From the NCBI GenBank assembly GCA_030267965.1, contig BRYA01000495.1, positions 25,442-60,996 of the forward strand: DNA of 35,555 bases, read 5' to 3'. Numbering within the stretch: position 1 is the first letter of the stretch; every line of letters begins with the position of its first letter. Positions 19,940-30,000 of the stretch are shown here, piece by piece. The notes below the pieces were generated by a model. It made no database searches. It saw nothing but the letters and a program-made list of their open reading frames with translations, and was not told the origin of the DNA. The translations under genes were made by a program, and so were the position numbers. This DNA is from Triparma columacea (lineage: Eukaryota > Sar > Bolidophyceae > Parmales > Triparmaceae).

Positions 19940-21337
19940 TTACACTGGTTTTCGCCCCGAAACATTCGCGCTGACCACGAAGTTCTCCGCCCCACTTCCG
20001 GGTATCCACTGCTTGATCACCTCCCGGCTCTGCAAGTGTCAAAGAAAAGTGGTGAGATAATGTATGAATTCTTGTTTGCAGTTTTTTAGGCTCTCACCTC
20101 TTCCTTCTCTTCAATCTTGACCTCCACAAACCCAGCTCCCTCGATCGCCTTTCTCAAAGTTTCGACCTGCATGGGGGTTGTGGATGGATAAGTCAGAATT
20201 GTGATGACTGTGATGTGTGATGGGGCGTGTTTTTAACACGCATTGATTCGACCCACTTCGTTCGGTCTCACCTCGGGTGCCCCTGCAACTCAGCAAGCCA
20301 GTGCCTCCGCAGTTTTCAATTCCTCAGGCATCACGATGCCTGCCCTCTCAACAACGTCGGTAATGGCAAGCCTCCCCCCGGGCTTAAGGACGCGAAAACA
20401 CTCGCGAAACACGCGATCCTTGTCGCTGGAGAGGTTTACGACGCAGTTTGAGACCACAACATGTGCAGTGTTGTCAGCGACCGGGAGGTTCTCAATCTCA
20501 CCGAGCCTAAGGTAAGGAGGATTGGGTAAGGAGGTCAGGTTCAGAAGATTTTCAACACTGCCCTACTTCGTGCGACTCGCTTCGTTCGCACTGGCTTTAC
20601 AACTCCTCCTTTCCTCCTCCTCCTGATCCCCCCCCTGCACTACCTCACCTGAACTCAAGCTCCTCGCCCTGATATCCCCTTTCCCTCGCCAGCTTCCTCG
20701 CCTTCTCTAGCATAGCTGGGGTCATATCGACCCCGATAACCTTCCCTCCCCCCCCAATAACGCACTCGGCCGCAATGAAGCAATCCACCCCAGCACCACT
20801 CCCAAGATCGACCACGACCTCTCCAGGTTGTAGAGAGGCGAGGGTTATTGGATTGCCGCAACCAAGCCCGAGGTCAGCCTCCTTACCTGCAGCCACGAGC
20901 TGCTCGCGGGTGTAAGCGTTCATGGATGAATCAACGCTCACGCAGCATCCTCCCCCCTCGACGTTATTTACAGTGTCTGAATAGCCATCCCTTATTAAAC
21001 CCTTTTCGCCCTTATCGACCACCTCCTGGATGTCAGCAGCAACGGCGGAATCAAAGGTACGAAGAAGGAGCCCCGAAGATGTTCGCACGACGACATTTCC
21101 TACCTTCATCAATCCCAGCTCCATCGCTTTGTCCTCGACATCCTCATCAAAATCCTGAAGGCTGAATACTACAGTATTACATGCAGTTAACTCAGACAGG
21201 ACACTTATCACCGACGAAGAAACAGAAGATGCAGATAGTCCATAGACCCACAAGGGGTAATTGGAGCTTGGCCTGGCATCGAGTGCTTCAGAGGTGGAAA
21301 TAATTAAGGGCTTTGAAGCGTTAGCGAGGGCGCTCAT
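19940..21337 (-). CDS. AS3MT: Arsenite methyltransferase with in-frame TGA, probable selenoprotein
   Basis: Exons 21337-20649, 20506-20272, 20166-20098 and 20029-19940 join in frame (phases 2, 0, 0), 360 residues counting the TGA codon (20292-20290, residue 302) as an amino acid. It transfers methyl groups from SAM to As(III). Visible: LGLGCGNP (~155), SAM motif [13 protein letters not shown] (~175), [35 protein letters not shown] (Cys251), [15 protein letters not shown], then [21 protein letters not shown] and a C-terminal [10 protein letters not shown]. Family members have arsenic-binding cysteines in SNCV and in an …C-x-GGA-like motif about 50 residues later (human Cys156/Cys206). Here Cys251 and the TGA are 51 apart, so selenocysteine would take the second position. 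Cys131-Cys132 may be the N-terminal cysteine site. The first ~110 residues are an unassigned extension. Two intact exons after the TGA argue against decay. Confidence 0.88.
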
Positions 21338-21564
21338 GGCAGAGATAGAGACCTTGTTTATGTGGACGACTTGAAAAGAATTGGAGGATCACTATGGAGA
21401 CTCCAAACAGAAGACTTTGAAACTTCTTTATTTTTTGGAGGATGACAGTGAATCAGAATCGCCACTACGGTTTTTGAAGTCAACATTTGGCTCTAAGTTC
21501 ATGCCCCCATGACCAACTCGTCACCACACCCTTGCCTTCATCTTTCTTCCCCCCCTTGCCCCCA

Positions 21565-23718
21565 TCAGCCAATTTTCCCCCACGCTCCTCTCGTCCCACT
21601 GCTTCCTTCCTTCGTCTGACCCACGCCGTCGTTCGATGCTGCTGTGTTGTTGTTCCCTGCCCCCCCCACCCCTCCCCCCCAGCTCCCCCTCTGATCCCCC
21701 CCCTCGTCCCACCCGTCCATTGTCCCAACCCCCCCCTCCCATCCCCCCCCCTCCCCAACCATCCCAGTCTCGTACCCTTCGTACCCTGGCACCGGTCCAT
21801 GCGGGACCATCCCATTGACCCCCGCGCTCGTACCGTAAAAGGTCTCGTACTCGTGCCTGACCTGTTCCCATCCCTCGTCCGCCCCCTTGAATCCGTGTAG
21901 GAACTTGCACTCCGTGGAGGAGCACCTCCCCCTCATCCAGAAGGAGCACGTGTGCGTAGACGGGTCGTGCGAGTACGTGCAGTCCGACCTGTAGCAGCCT
22001 CCGGCTAGTAGGTGTCGGCATATGGGTGGTAGAGTTAGCGCGCGGTTAAGGATGAAGCTCGCCAAAGCGATGTCGTTCTTCGCTAGCTTCAGAGAGACGT
22101 CTAGCGCCCCGGCGCTGACCTGGGGGTGCAGGGTCTGGAAGTAGCCCATCATACCCTCGACCTCGACGATTTTATCCTCAGCCAGGAGCGGGAGGGTGTC
22201 CTCGCTGATGACATTGACGGTGGACATTTCGTACCAGCCGTCCGGTCCTATGGTAGGCTTAAGAAGAGTTGAGTTAACGGGCTTGAGGCCAGGGGAGGTT
22301 GGGGACGTAGCAAGGGAGTTGGAGCGGGTTCGGGTAGAAGTTGTGAAGAGAGAGGCTGCAAGGGAGGAGGCCAGGTCGGCGGGGGAAGTGGAGGCTGCTG
22401 AGGAACTTCCGATGGAGGTTTTACGGGGATGGAGGGGGGGTTTGGGCTCCCCTCCCTCGACGCCCTCTCCCGCCCCCACTTCTCCCTTCACATCCTCTTT
22501 CCCCCCGACCCCGTTGGTAACGTCAGATTTACCCCTCCCCCTACCGCTCGGTGGTTTGCCTGGCAAGGGACCTCCTAGGCTGGGGAAATCCTCCTTGCTA
22601 GGAGCTGGACCTCCGAGGCTCGGGAACTCCTCTTCGTTCCCCAGTTCGACTCTCTCGGTCGGCACCTTGTTCCCCCACTCCATTTTGAAGGCAGGCGCGC
22701 TGCTGCTGAGTTTGCTCCCCATCCCCCCTCCCCCCGATCCCCCGAGCTGCACGCTCATTACCCTTCCCTCCCTTCCCTGTTCGTACCCTCCTCCCATGTG
22801 GGCGTTCTCTTCGTTTTCTCCCTCCTCTGGGAAGCCCTGCTCCTCCCTCCAGGCGTCCCTGACGCACTCCCAGGCGGCCTCGACACCGGTCGGTCCCCCG
22901 TTACCCTCAGACCAACAGAGGTGCTCCGTGACAAGGTCCTCCGCGTCCTCCCTCGATACCCACTCCGCGTGCGTAGGGCAGGCTACGCCGGCAGGGTTGA
23001 AGGTTGAACAGAGCTCGGCGAGGAGGTAGGACCCCAGGTGGTTTGGAATGTGGGGGGCGTTCTCGCCGAGCATTGAGTTGAGGGACTTCTCGATCATAAG
23101 GGCGCACCTCTTCTGGCCCTGGGTGGATAGGGTTATTCCAATGCGGGAGGGGAGCGTGGAGGTGGAGGAGTGGAAGTCGGTGGAGTCTGGAGTGGAGGGG
23201 AAAAGGGTGATAGGTGAGATTACTATGTAGCGTAGTGTACATTCAAAGCAGATCAATTTAAGCAGCAGATGAATTTAAGCAGCAGATCAACTTAAGCAGG
23301 TCTAAACCTCACCTGAACGCACTGCTCCTAAACCTAACCCTGCAATGGCATCAATTGGTGTAAGTGATGGTCCTAGACTTGGAGAGATGAGTGAAGGCGC
23401 AAGAGATGGCGCGAGAGAGGGCGTCAGATTCCCAGAGATCGACGGGGGGGGCAGGGCAATAGACGTTGCGAGCTTGTTTGGGTTGATGGATGCATTTGGA
23501 TTTGAGGAGTGACTTCCTACAATCCCACCAATTCCTCCCATTCCCACGTTAGAATGCTGCTGACTGGCGGCCGCCTGGGTAGCCCCGCTCATCAGTCTGT
23601 CCCAATCAGTCGGTGACGATGTATGGTTTGTTGGTGAGGATGATAAAGCACCTTGAGTGAACAACCCGTTGGACCCTGTGAAGGAACCGCTGAATGCACC
23701 ATCGTTGAAGCTTGACAT
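21565..23718 (-). CDS. CCCH zinc-finger protein with EFPSLGG-type motifs
   Basis: Exons 23718-23313 and 23186-21565 join in phase 1, giving 675 residues; the open frame into the intron up to 23256 is read-through. Residues ~524-565 hold two CCCH fingers, CRHLLAGGCYRSDCTYSH and CSFWMRGRCSSTECKFLH, both C-x7-C-x4-C-x3-H. Just before them, GYFQTLHPQVSAGALDVSLK is a possible CUE-like helical segment, an order seen in eukaryotic CUE-CCCH(-SMR) proteins; no SMR nuclease domain follows. Further upstream are EEFPSLGG and EDFPSLGG and a low-complexity Ser/Gly/Pro N-terminus. The C-terminal ~100 residues are Gly-rich. Fingers of this kind bind RNA, so mRNA regulation or ribosome surveillance is inferred. 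It is divergent from the ADA-fusion gene with 379 bp between start codons. The coding strand is rich in G runs. Confidence 0.82.
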
Positions 23719-24097
23719 TGTGTGTATAGTCTGGGGTTAGGTTAATGGGGTTACACAATTGAATATATCAACAAATACTGTCCAGGGAGGGAGAGATTGA
23801 GGGCAGGCAAAGATGGAAGCCGGGGTTGACAATTGGCCTAAATTGGCCTTTAAGATTCACAAAGGATTCTAATTGCCCACTACCTCAACAAGTTGGACTT
23901 GAGTGACAGTTAAATCCACTACTTCAGCAACGAGGCTAACCCAAACAAGCTCTTGCCTCCTGGGCAGTTTGCCTCTCAGAAGAGGGAGAAATGAAACAAG
24001 GGAAAACACCCCAATTGGCATTTTTACTCTCTCTTCCTCCCCACCCACACACAAGACGCTCCCTGCCCCTCGCACCCCACCCCCAAGAAGCTCCCCG
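23719..24097. other. Shared 5' region of two divergent genes
   Basis: 379 bp between the start codons of the CCCH gene (minus) and the ADA-fusion gene (plus), so probably a bidirectional promoter. The open frame of the ADA gene extends upstream to an ATG at 23903, which would add 65 Ser/Thr/Pro/Arg-rich residues without acidic residues early on; this could be an organelle targeting sequence or untranslated leader. No core promoter motif could be singled out. Confidence 0.5.
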
Positions 24098-26327
24098 ATG
24101 GACCAATCCGTCTCCATGGATGATGTGGTCTCTCTCCCAAAAGTCGAGCTACATTGTCACCTCGATGGGAGCCTCCCTTCCTCCTTCATCCTCCGCTCAG
24201 CAGCCTCCATCGGAATACCTCTCCCCCCCCCAGACACTTCAATCCGCGCTTACCTAATGAACCTCAAGACTTCCCTCGTAGCCTCCGGGAACAAGCAAGC
24301 CTTGGGAGCAAACTGGTCAACCTTTGACTGGTGTAATCAGTTTCTTCAAACCGCCCCCCAGCTCGCTGAGGCCGCCCAATGTATAGCTCAAGAGATGAGA
24401 GACGAACACAACGTCAGGTACCTCGAGTTGCGCTTCTGCCCCACTCTCCACAACCTCTCCGGCCTCCTACCTCTTGAAGCTGTCTCCGCAGTTAAGTCCG
24501 GCCTCACCTCAGTCCCGAACATCGTGACAGGCGTAATACTTTGCGCCCTACGTTCGCGGCCTCTTTCCGAAGCCCTATCAATCGTCCGCCTGGCTCACTC
24601 CCAGGGATGTGGCTTTGACATAGCGGGGGATGAGGGGAGCTTCCCAATCGAACCCTTCCTGCCAGCGCTAAGACTTGCGAATGAACTTGGTGTCAAGGTT
24701 ACGGTGCACGCCGCTGAGTGGCCTGCCGGGTTCGACTATCCGGAGGGGGTTTGTAGCAGCGTTGATAACTTGGATTGTCTTCTGCACTCTGATGTCAAGG
24801 TGGACCGACTGGGGCACGGGACTTTCATGTCAAATGAACAACTCAAGGAAGTTATGGAGCGGGGAATTACGGTGGAGTCCTGCGTGACGAGCAATCTTGC
24901 CTGGAAAGTTCGGAGCTATGAGGAGCACCCGGTGAAGAGGTTCTTAGATAGTGGGTTGAGAGTTTGTCTAAATTGCGACAATCTTCTCCTGAGCGGGAAT
25001 GAGAAGACAGGAGCACCGACCCCTAACGCAGAGATTTCTAGATACATTAAAAACATCGGAGGATCTGAGAGTCGGCAAGATGTGATGAAACTTAGCCTCC
25101 ACGGCATCGACGGAGCATGGTTTGCCGCCGAGGATTTCAAGCAGCACTTCAGGCGGGAGGTCGTGGACTGGGCGAGGGGATGCTTGAGCGATGAGCTCAC
25201 AGTCCTAGAGGCGACGTGGGGGGAAGACGTTAGGGTCGAGCTCCCGAGGATTGTTAGGTTAATCGAAGGGAGTAAGTTTAAAGTGGAGTTCACGGTCCCT
25301 TTGCTTACTTATCCGACCAAGGGGTGCGTTGGAGTGCGGGTGATTGGTGGAGAGGATGGTGGATTGGGGAAGAGGTTGAGGGAGCTGGCAGAGGAGGGGG
25401 AGGGGGAGGGCGTTTTGTTCGATTTGTTGAAACTTTGCGATGATGACGAGGGGAGCGTTGCAGTAGATATTGGCTTGGACTGTCCCCAACCTCCCCCCCA
25501 CCCCCCTACCCCTCCTCGCACTCTCGAGATTGCTGTAAGGGTTATAAAGTCGCATCACATCATAGCGTCCAAGAAGATCAAGGACATCAAGTCGCTATAC
25601 AAGCGCCTTAATCTTACGGGTGTCATGAAGATTGGATGGCCTGGTGTCATTGTGGTCGAGGGCGGTCCGAGCGAAGTTGAAAGCTTCGTTAAGGAGATAT
25701 CAGGATGGAACTGGCAGCACATAGACACAGGCGCTTGGTCTGGTTCGAGAGAGTCCAGGAAGTACGGCAAACTCAAGGTGAGTATGGTGACAAACAGGCA
25801 CTCGAATTCGTCCCATCCCCAGCCCTTTCTTCGCTCATCGCGCTCGCCGCACTAACTTCACCCACCGCTTAGTGCATTGAGGCAAGCCAGAAGCATGGGA
25901 TGTCGACGCTGAAGAAGATGATGGAGGATGAGGCCGGGGAGAGTAAGGATGCCTTCAAAGTTTTGCTTATAGGAGGGGGTAACGGAGAGGAGACTAGACT
26001 GAGGAGGTGAGACGAGGAGGAGGAGTGCCCTCATTTTTTGGGAAATGTCTACAAAATCTTACTACCGCTCATCGCAGGGTTAGGGTCACGCTCGACCACA
26101 TGAGAGACTCTACGAAATATAGAAAGTGGATCAAGGGCACATGCAAGAGTGAGGGAGTGGAGATTGAGGAGGTTCCAGGAGGCGGAGGGCTCGTATTTAT
26201 CCTTAGAGGGGAGGAAGGAGCCGTCGACGAGGTACTCTTGAAATGGAGAACCGAAAAGGTGGATGTGAACAAAAAAGGCGAACCATGCAAGGAGAGATTG
26301 GCCGTCTTCGAAGAGATCCATGCTTGA
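24098..26327 (+). CDS. Adenosine deaminase fused to RWD and DUF1115 (RWDD2/3-like) domains
   Basis: Exons 24098-25777, 25873-26006 and 26078-26327 join in frame (phases 0, 2), 687 residues. Residues 12-~350 are an adenosine deaminase barrel: PKVELHCHLDGS (metal-binding HxH at 19/21), GFDIAGDE, VTVHAAEWP (catalytic Glu), DRLGHGT and LNCDNLLLSG (metal Asp). Asn after that Asp resembles the NTDN form of many bacterial-type deaminases and need not mean loss of activity. Residues ~362-460 look like an RWD domain (SDELTVLEATWGED…VEFTVPLLTYP). Residues ~474-687 match the C-terminal module of RWDD2/RWDD3 proteins (IKSHHIIASKKIKDIKSLYK, GWPGVIVVEG, VTLDHMRDSTKYRKWIK, KVDVNKKGEPCKE). The deaminase-RWD junction lies inside one exon, so the fusion does not depend on splicing. 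It should convert adenosine (or a related nucleoside) to inosine; the RWD part is a protein-binding module. Start chosen just before the ADA motif; an ATG at 23903 is the alternative. Confidence 0.82.
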
Positions 26328-26364
26328 TACACGTTCCGAAGAGATCCATGCTTGATACACGTTC
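26309..26364 (+). repeat. 28-bp tandem duplication spanning the ADA-fusion stop codon
   Basis: Two adjacent copies of CGAAGAGATCCATGCTTGAT… (28 bp each). The first includes the last codons and the TGA stop; the second lies in the 3' UTR. It has no effect on the protein, because the first stop is kept. Confidence 0.9.
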
Positions 26365-27004
26365 ATACTGATGTATTTTTGTAAAACAACGCTGCGATGG
26401 CTTTCCATTTTATCATATATGATTTTGTTTGCGGTTCAAGTGTTTGTTCCTTTTTCGGATCTTGTCTTGTTCTTCTTTGCCCCGCTTCACCTTTCTCAAC
26501 TTCACCTGCTCCTTCTGCTCTTTTCATTTTAGTGTGTAATCCTCCCTATATTATATATATCAAATAGACAACATCGGGATTGTGCCCGAGAAACGTAAGA
26601 GTAGCTTCGGGAGCACTCAAACTGTGGGTGTACAACGGCCAAAGTGAAATACAAATCCACAGAACTGTACCCGAACTGCACCCCTTGAAGGAGTGGGGCT
26701 ACAAGACGAGTGCTGGGCAGGTAGGTTGGAGGGGAGGATGAAGGGAAGCATATAGGCGCCGGTGGGGCGGAGGAGGCGTACATCAACGTAAAATGGCAAC
26801 AAAAATCCCCTTGAGAAGAAAGGCAGCGAGAGAACCTGCTGTGTGTGGGTGTGTTGGATTCTCAGAACGGGTAAATGCCGGCTTGAGTGATCGAGGGCAA
26901 CATATCTCTCAAAGATGTGACGAGACCGGCAGTATTCTCACTCTCACCAAACGTACGCATGCCCCCCACAGAATCATAATCCCGACAGAGTTGAGCAACT
27001 GCAC
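26365..27004. other. Intergenic region before the START-like gene
   Basis: About 640 bp with no gene that can be supported. A short AT-rich tract lies at 26545-26560. Several short open frames exist on both strands without recognisable features. The right end should hold the promoter of the gene starting at 27005: the gene's frame is open from 26921, with the preceding in-frame TGA at 26918. Confidence 0.5.
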
Positions 27005-30000
27005 ATGGACACGAAAAATGAATCCCGAGGAGGGAGAGAAGAGCGTGTAGGGGAGACTCATACACTTCAAGTTGACGCCCCGATGACCGATAAGTGCCAT
27101 TCAGCACCCGGTCAAGGCCATGAGAGGCAAATGACTCCGTCTTCTGCAATTGAAAGACCCCATGGGGACGCTGGACGAGGTGAGTTCGATTTAGAGGGTT
27201 GTAGGGGCGGAGACCTTTGATATTCTACAGGGAAACGTGGACGATGTGTCGGAGCACGTGAGGAAATGTTTTCATTTAGACTAACAACCACCATATCGCC
27301 AATACCGCAGACTCTGAAAATGGTCATGAGGATGCAGAACGAGGTGAGTTGTGCGTTGAGCGCCGGAAGAAAGAAAGGGCATTTTAATACTCTAGGGGAG
27401 AGAGGGAGAGTCGCGGGAGTACGCTTTGAGACTTTGTATTTGTTTCTCACTTTTGCAATGTGTTGTCCCCTTCACAGTCTCTAAATCTAAAGGCTCTCAC
27501 GAGGACGCTGGACAAGTCCAAGGTAAGTTCGATTCAGGGTATTGTAGGGGCGGAGACCCTTGATATGCTACACGGAAACGAGGAGCACGAGTGAAAATCC
27601 TTTTCATGTTGATTAACAAACGCCATAATCGCCATTACCGCAGACTCTGAAAATGGTCATGAGGATGCCGAACGAGGTGAGTTGTGCGTTGAGCGCCGGA
27701 AGAAAGAAAGGGCATTTTAATACTCTAGGGGAGAGAGGGAGAGTCGCGGGAGGACGTCTTGAAACTTTCTAATTTTTCTCAAAACAACCTCCCAAAAATC
27801 ACCCCCAGAAATTTATGTCCGCCGATCGCAACGTCGAGTTCGATTTGAAAATGTCAACACCGAAGTTGCCAGCGATCCTTTTAATAACGGTGGGGTGGCG
27901 GGTGACAAAAATCTAAGCGCTACAACTGCCGTCGATCTAGGCCATGAGAGGCAAATTACTTCGTCTTTGTCAATTGAAAGACCTCTTGGTGGCACTGGAC
28001 GAGGTGAGTTCATGACAGGGGGTTGTAGAGGTGGGAGCACTTGGTAATCTACAGGGAAACGAGGATGATATGTAGGAGCACGCGTGGAAATCTTTTTCCT
28101 TTTGATTAACAAACGCCATAATCGCCATTACCGCAGACTCTGAAAATGGTCATGAGGACGCCGGACGAGGTGAGTTGTGCGTTGAGAGGCGGAAAAGAAA
28201 AACACATTTTAATACCCTAGGGGAGAGCGTGAGAGTCGCGGGAGGAAGCGTTGAAACTTTGTAGTGTTTTCTCACCGCCTGCGTGCGGAACGCGCGGAGC
28301 CGTTCGCGGAGGGCCTGGCCCTCGGCGTCGAACTCGACGGGCGGCTTTGGCGCACGTGCGCGCGTGCCGGTCTGCGGTGACCGCATGGGATCCGTCTCCA
28401 GCGACCGCGTGGGTTCCGTCTGCGGCGACCACATGGGGCGCTTCTGCGGCGACCGCATGGGTTCCGTCTCTGGCGACCGCATGGGGCGCTTCTGCAGCAA
28501 CCGCATGGGTTCCGTCTCCGGCAACCGCGTGGGGCGCTTGATATGCTACACAGAAACGAGGAGCACGCGTTGAAATCTCTTCATGTTGACTAACATAACA
28601 AACACCATAATCGCCATTACCGCAGACTCTAAAAACGGCCACGAGGACTCCGGACGAGGTGAGTTGTGCGTTGAGAGCCGGAAAAGAAAAACGCATTTTA
28701 ATACTCTAGGGGAGAGCGGGAGAGTCGCACGCGTTGAAACTTTGTAATTTGTTCTCACTTTTACAATGTGTTGTGTTGTCCCCTTCACAGGCGCTAAATC
28801 TAAAAGCTCTCATGAGGACGCTGGACAAGACCAAGGTAAGTTCGATTCAGGGAGTGGTAAGGGGGGGGGGCCCTTGATATTCTACACGGAATCGAGGAGC
28901 ACGCGTTGATATCGTTCGTTGAGGGCCTGGCCCTTGGCGTCGAGCTTGTTGGGCGGCAGCCGCGGCGCACGCACGCACGCGCCGGTCTGTGGCGACCGCA
29001 TGGGATCCATCTCCAGTGACCGCGTGGGTTCCGTCTGCGGCGACCGCATGGGGCGCTTCTGCGGCGACCGCATGGGTTCCGTCTCCGGCGACCGCGTGGG
29101 GTGCTTGATATGCTACACAGAAACGAGGGGCACGCGTTGAAATCTTTTCATGTCGACTAACATAACAAACACCATAATCGCCATTACTGCAGACTCTAAA
29201 AACGGCCACGAGGACTCCGGACGAGGTGAGTTGTGCGTTGAGAGCCGGAAAAGAGAAAGGACATTTTTGTACTCTAGGGGAGAGCAGAAGAGTCGCGGAA
29301 GGGCGTGTTGAAACTTTGTAGTTTGTCCCACCGCCTGCGTGCAGAACGCGCTGAGCCGTTCGCATAAGGCCTGGCCCTCGGCGTCGAGCTCAACGGGCGG
29401 CGGCCGCGGCGCATGCACGCGTGTGCCGGTCTGCGGTGACTGCATGGGATCCGTCTCCGGCGACCGCGTGGGTTCCGTCTGCAGAGACCGTATGGGACGC
29501 TTCTGCGGCGACCGCATGGGTTCCGTCTGCGGCGACCGCATGGGTTCCGTCTGCGGCGACCGCATGGGTTCCGTCTGCGGCGACCGTATGGGTTCCGTCT
29601 GCGGCAACCGCATGGGTTCCCTCTCCGGTGACTGCATCAGTTCCGTCTCCGGTGACTGCATCGGTTCCGTCTCTGGCGACCGCGTGGGGCGCTTGATATT
29701 CTAAACGGAATCGAGGGGCACGCGTGAAAATCTTTTCATTTTGACTAACAACACCATAATCGCCATTACCGCAGACTCTGAAAATGGTCACGAGGATGCC
29801 GGACGAGGTGAGTTTTGCGTTAAGCGCCAGAAGAGAGAAAGGACAATTTAATACTCTAGGGGAGAGTTGGAGAGTCGCGGGAGGATGAGTTGAAACATTG
29901 TAATTTTTTCTCACTTTTGCTACAATGTTGTCCACTTCGCAGTCATGACATTAGATCCTGACAACACTGTCAGGAACAAATATCCCCTGCAGTCCCTCTC

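Larger units (their letters stand above)
27120..29807 (+). repeat. Array of 33-nt and 45-nt exons amplified with their introns
   Basis: Six 33-nt exons (27311, 27644, 28137, 28626, 29193, 29775) start ACTCT(G/A)AAAA and end CGAG or GACGAG, each followed by an intron starting GTGAGTT. Two 45-nt exons (27478 and 28791) follow CTTCACAG and precede GTAAGTTCGATTCAGGG. Introns repeat the same words from unit to unit (CATTTTAATACTCTAGGGGAGAG; TTGATAT(G/T)CTACA; CATAATCGCCATTAC). Exons 27005-27179 and 27809-28003 share their last ~70 nt with each other. All are symmetric phase 1, so unit number can change without breaking the frame. Confidence 0.8.

Noticed and set aside
20272..21337. Methyltransferase as a pseudogene because of its internal TGA
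   Set aside because: The TGA falls exactly on a catalytic-cysteine position, the frame is kept on both sides, and two more exons with good splice sites encode the expected C-terminus.
22196..23029. 277-codon plus-strand frame
   Set aside because: Antisense of the CCCH gene; Ser/Pro/Leu-rich with no recognisable motif.
24960..25010. Loss of deaminase activity because the second Asp of the usual TDDP motif is Asn (NCDN)
   Set aside because: Many bacterial-type deaminases carry NTDN at this place; the metal Asp, HxH, His-Ala-x-Glu and GHG motifs are all kept.
28217..29935. Several 90-180 codon frames on both strands (PMRSPQTE, GTHAVAAD or CGDRMGSV repeats)
   Set aside because: All are readings of the same 24-bp GC-rich minisatellite; being open in most frames is a property of the repeat, and they cross introns of the START-like gene.
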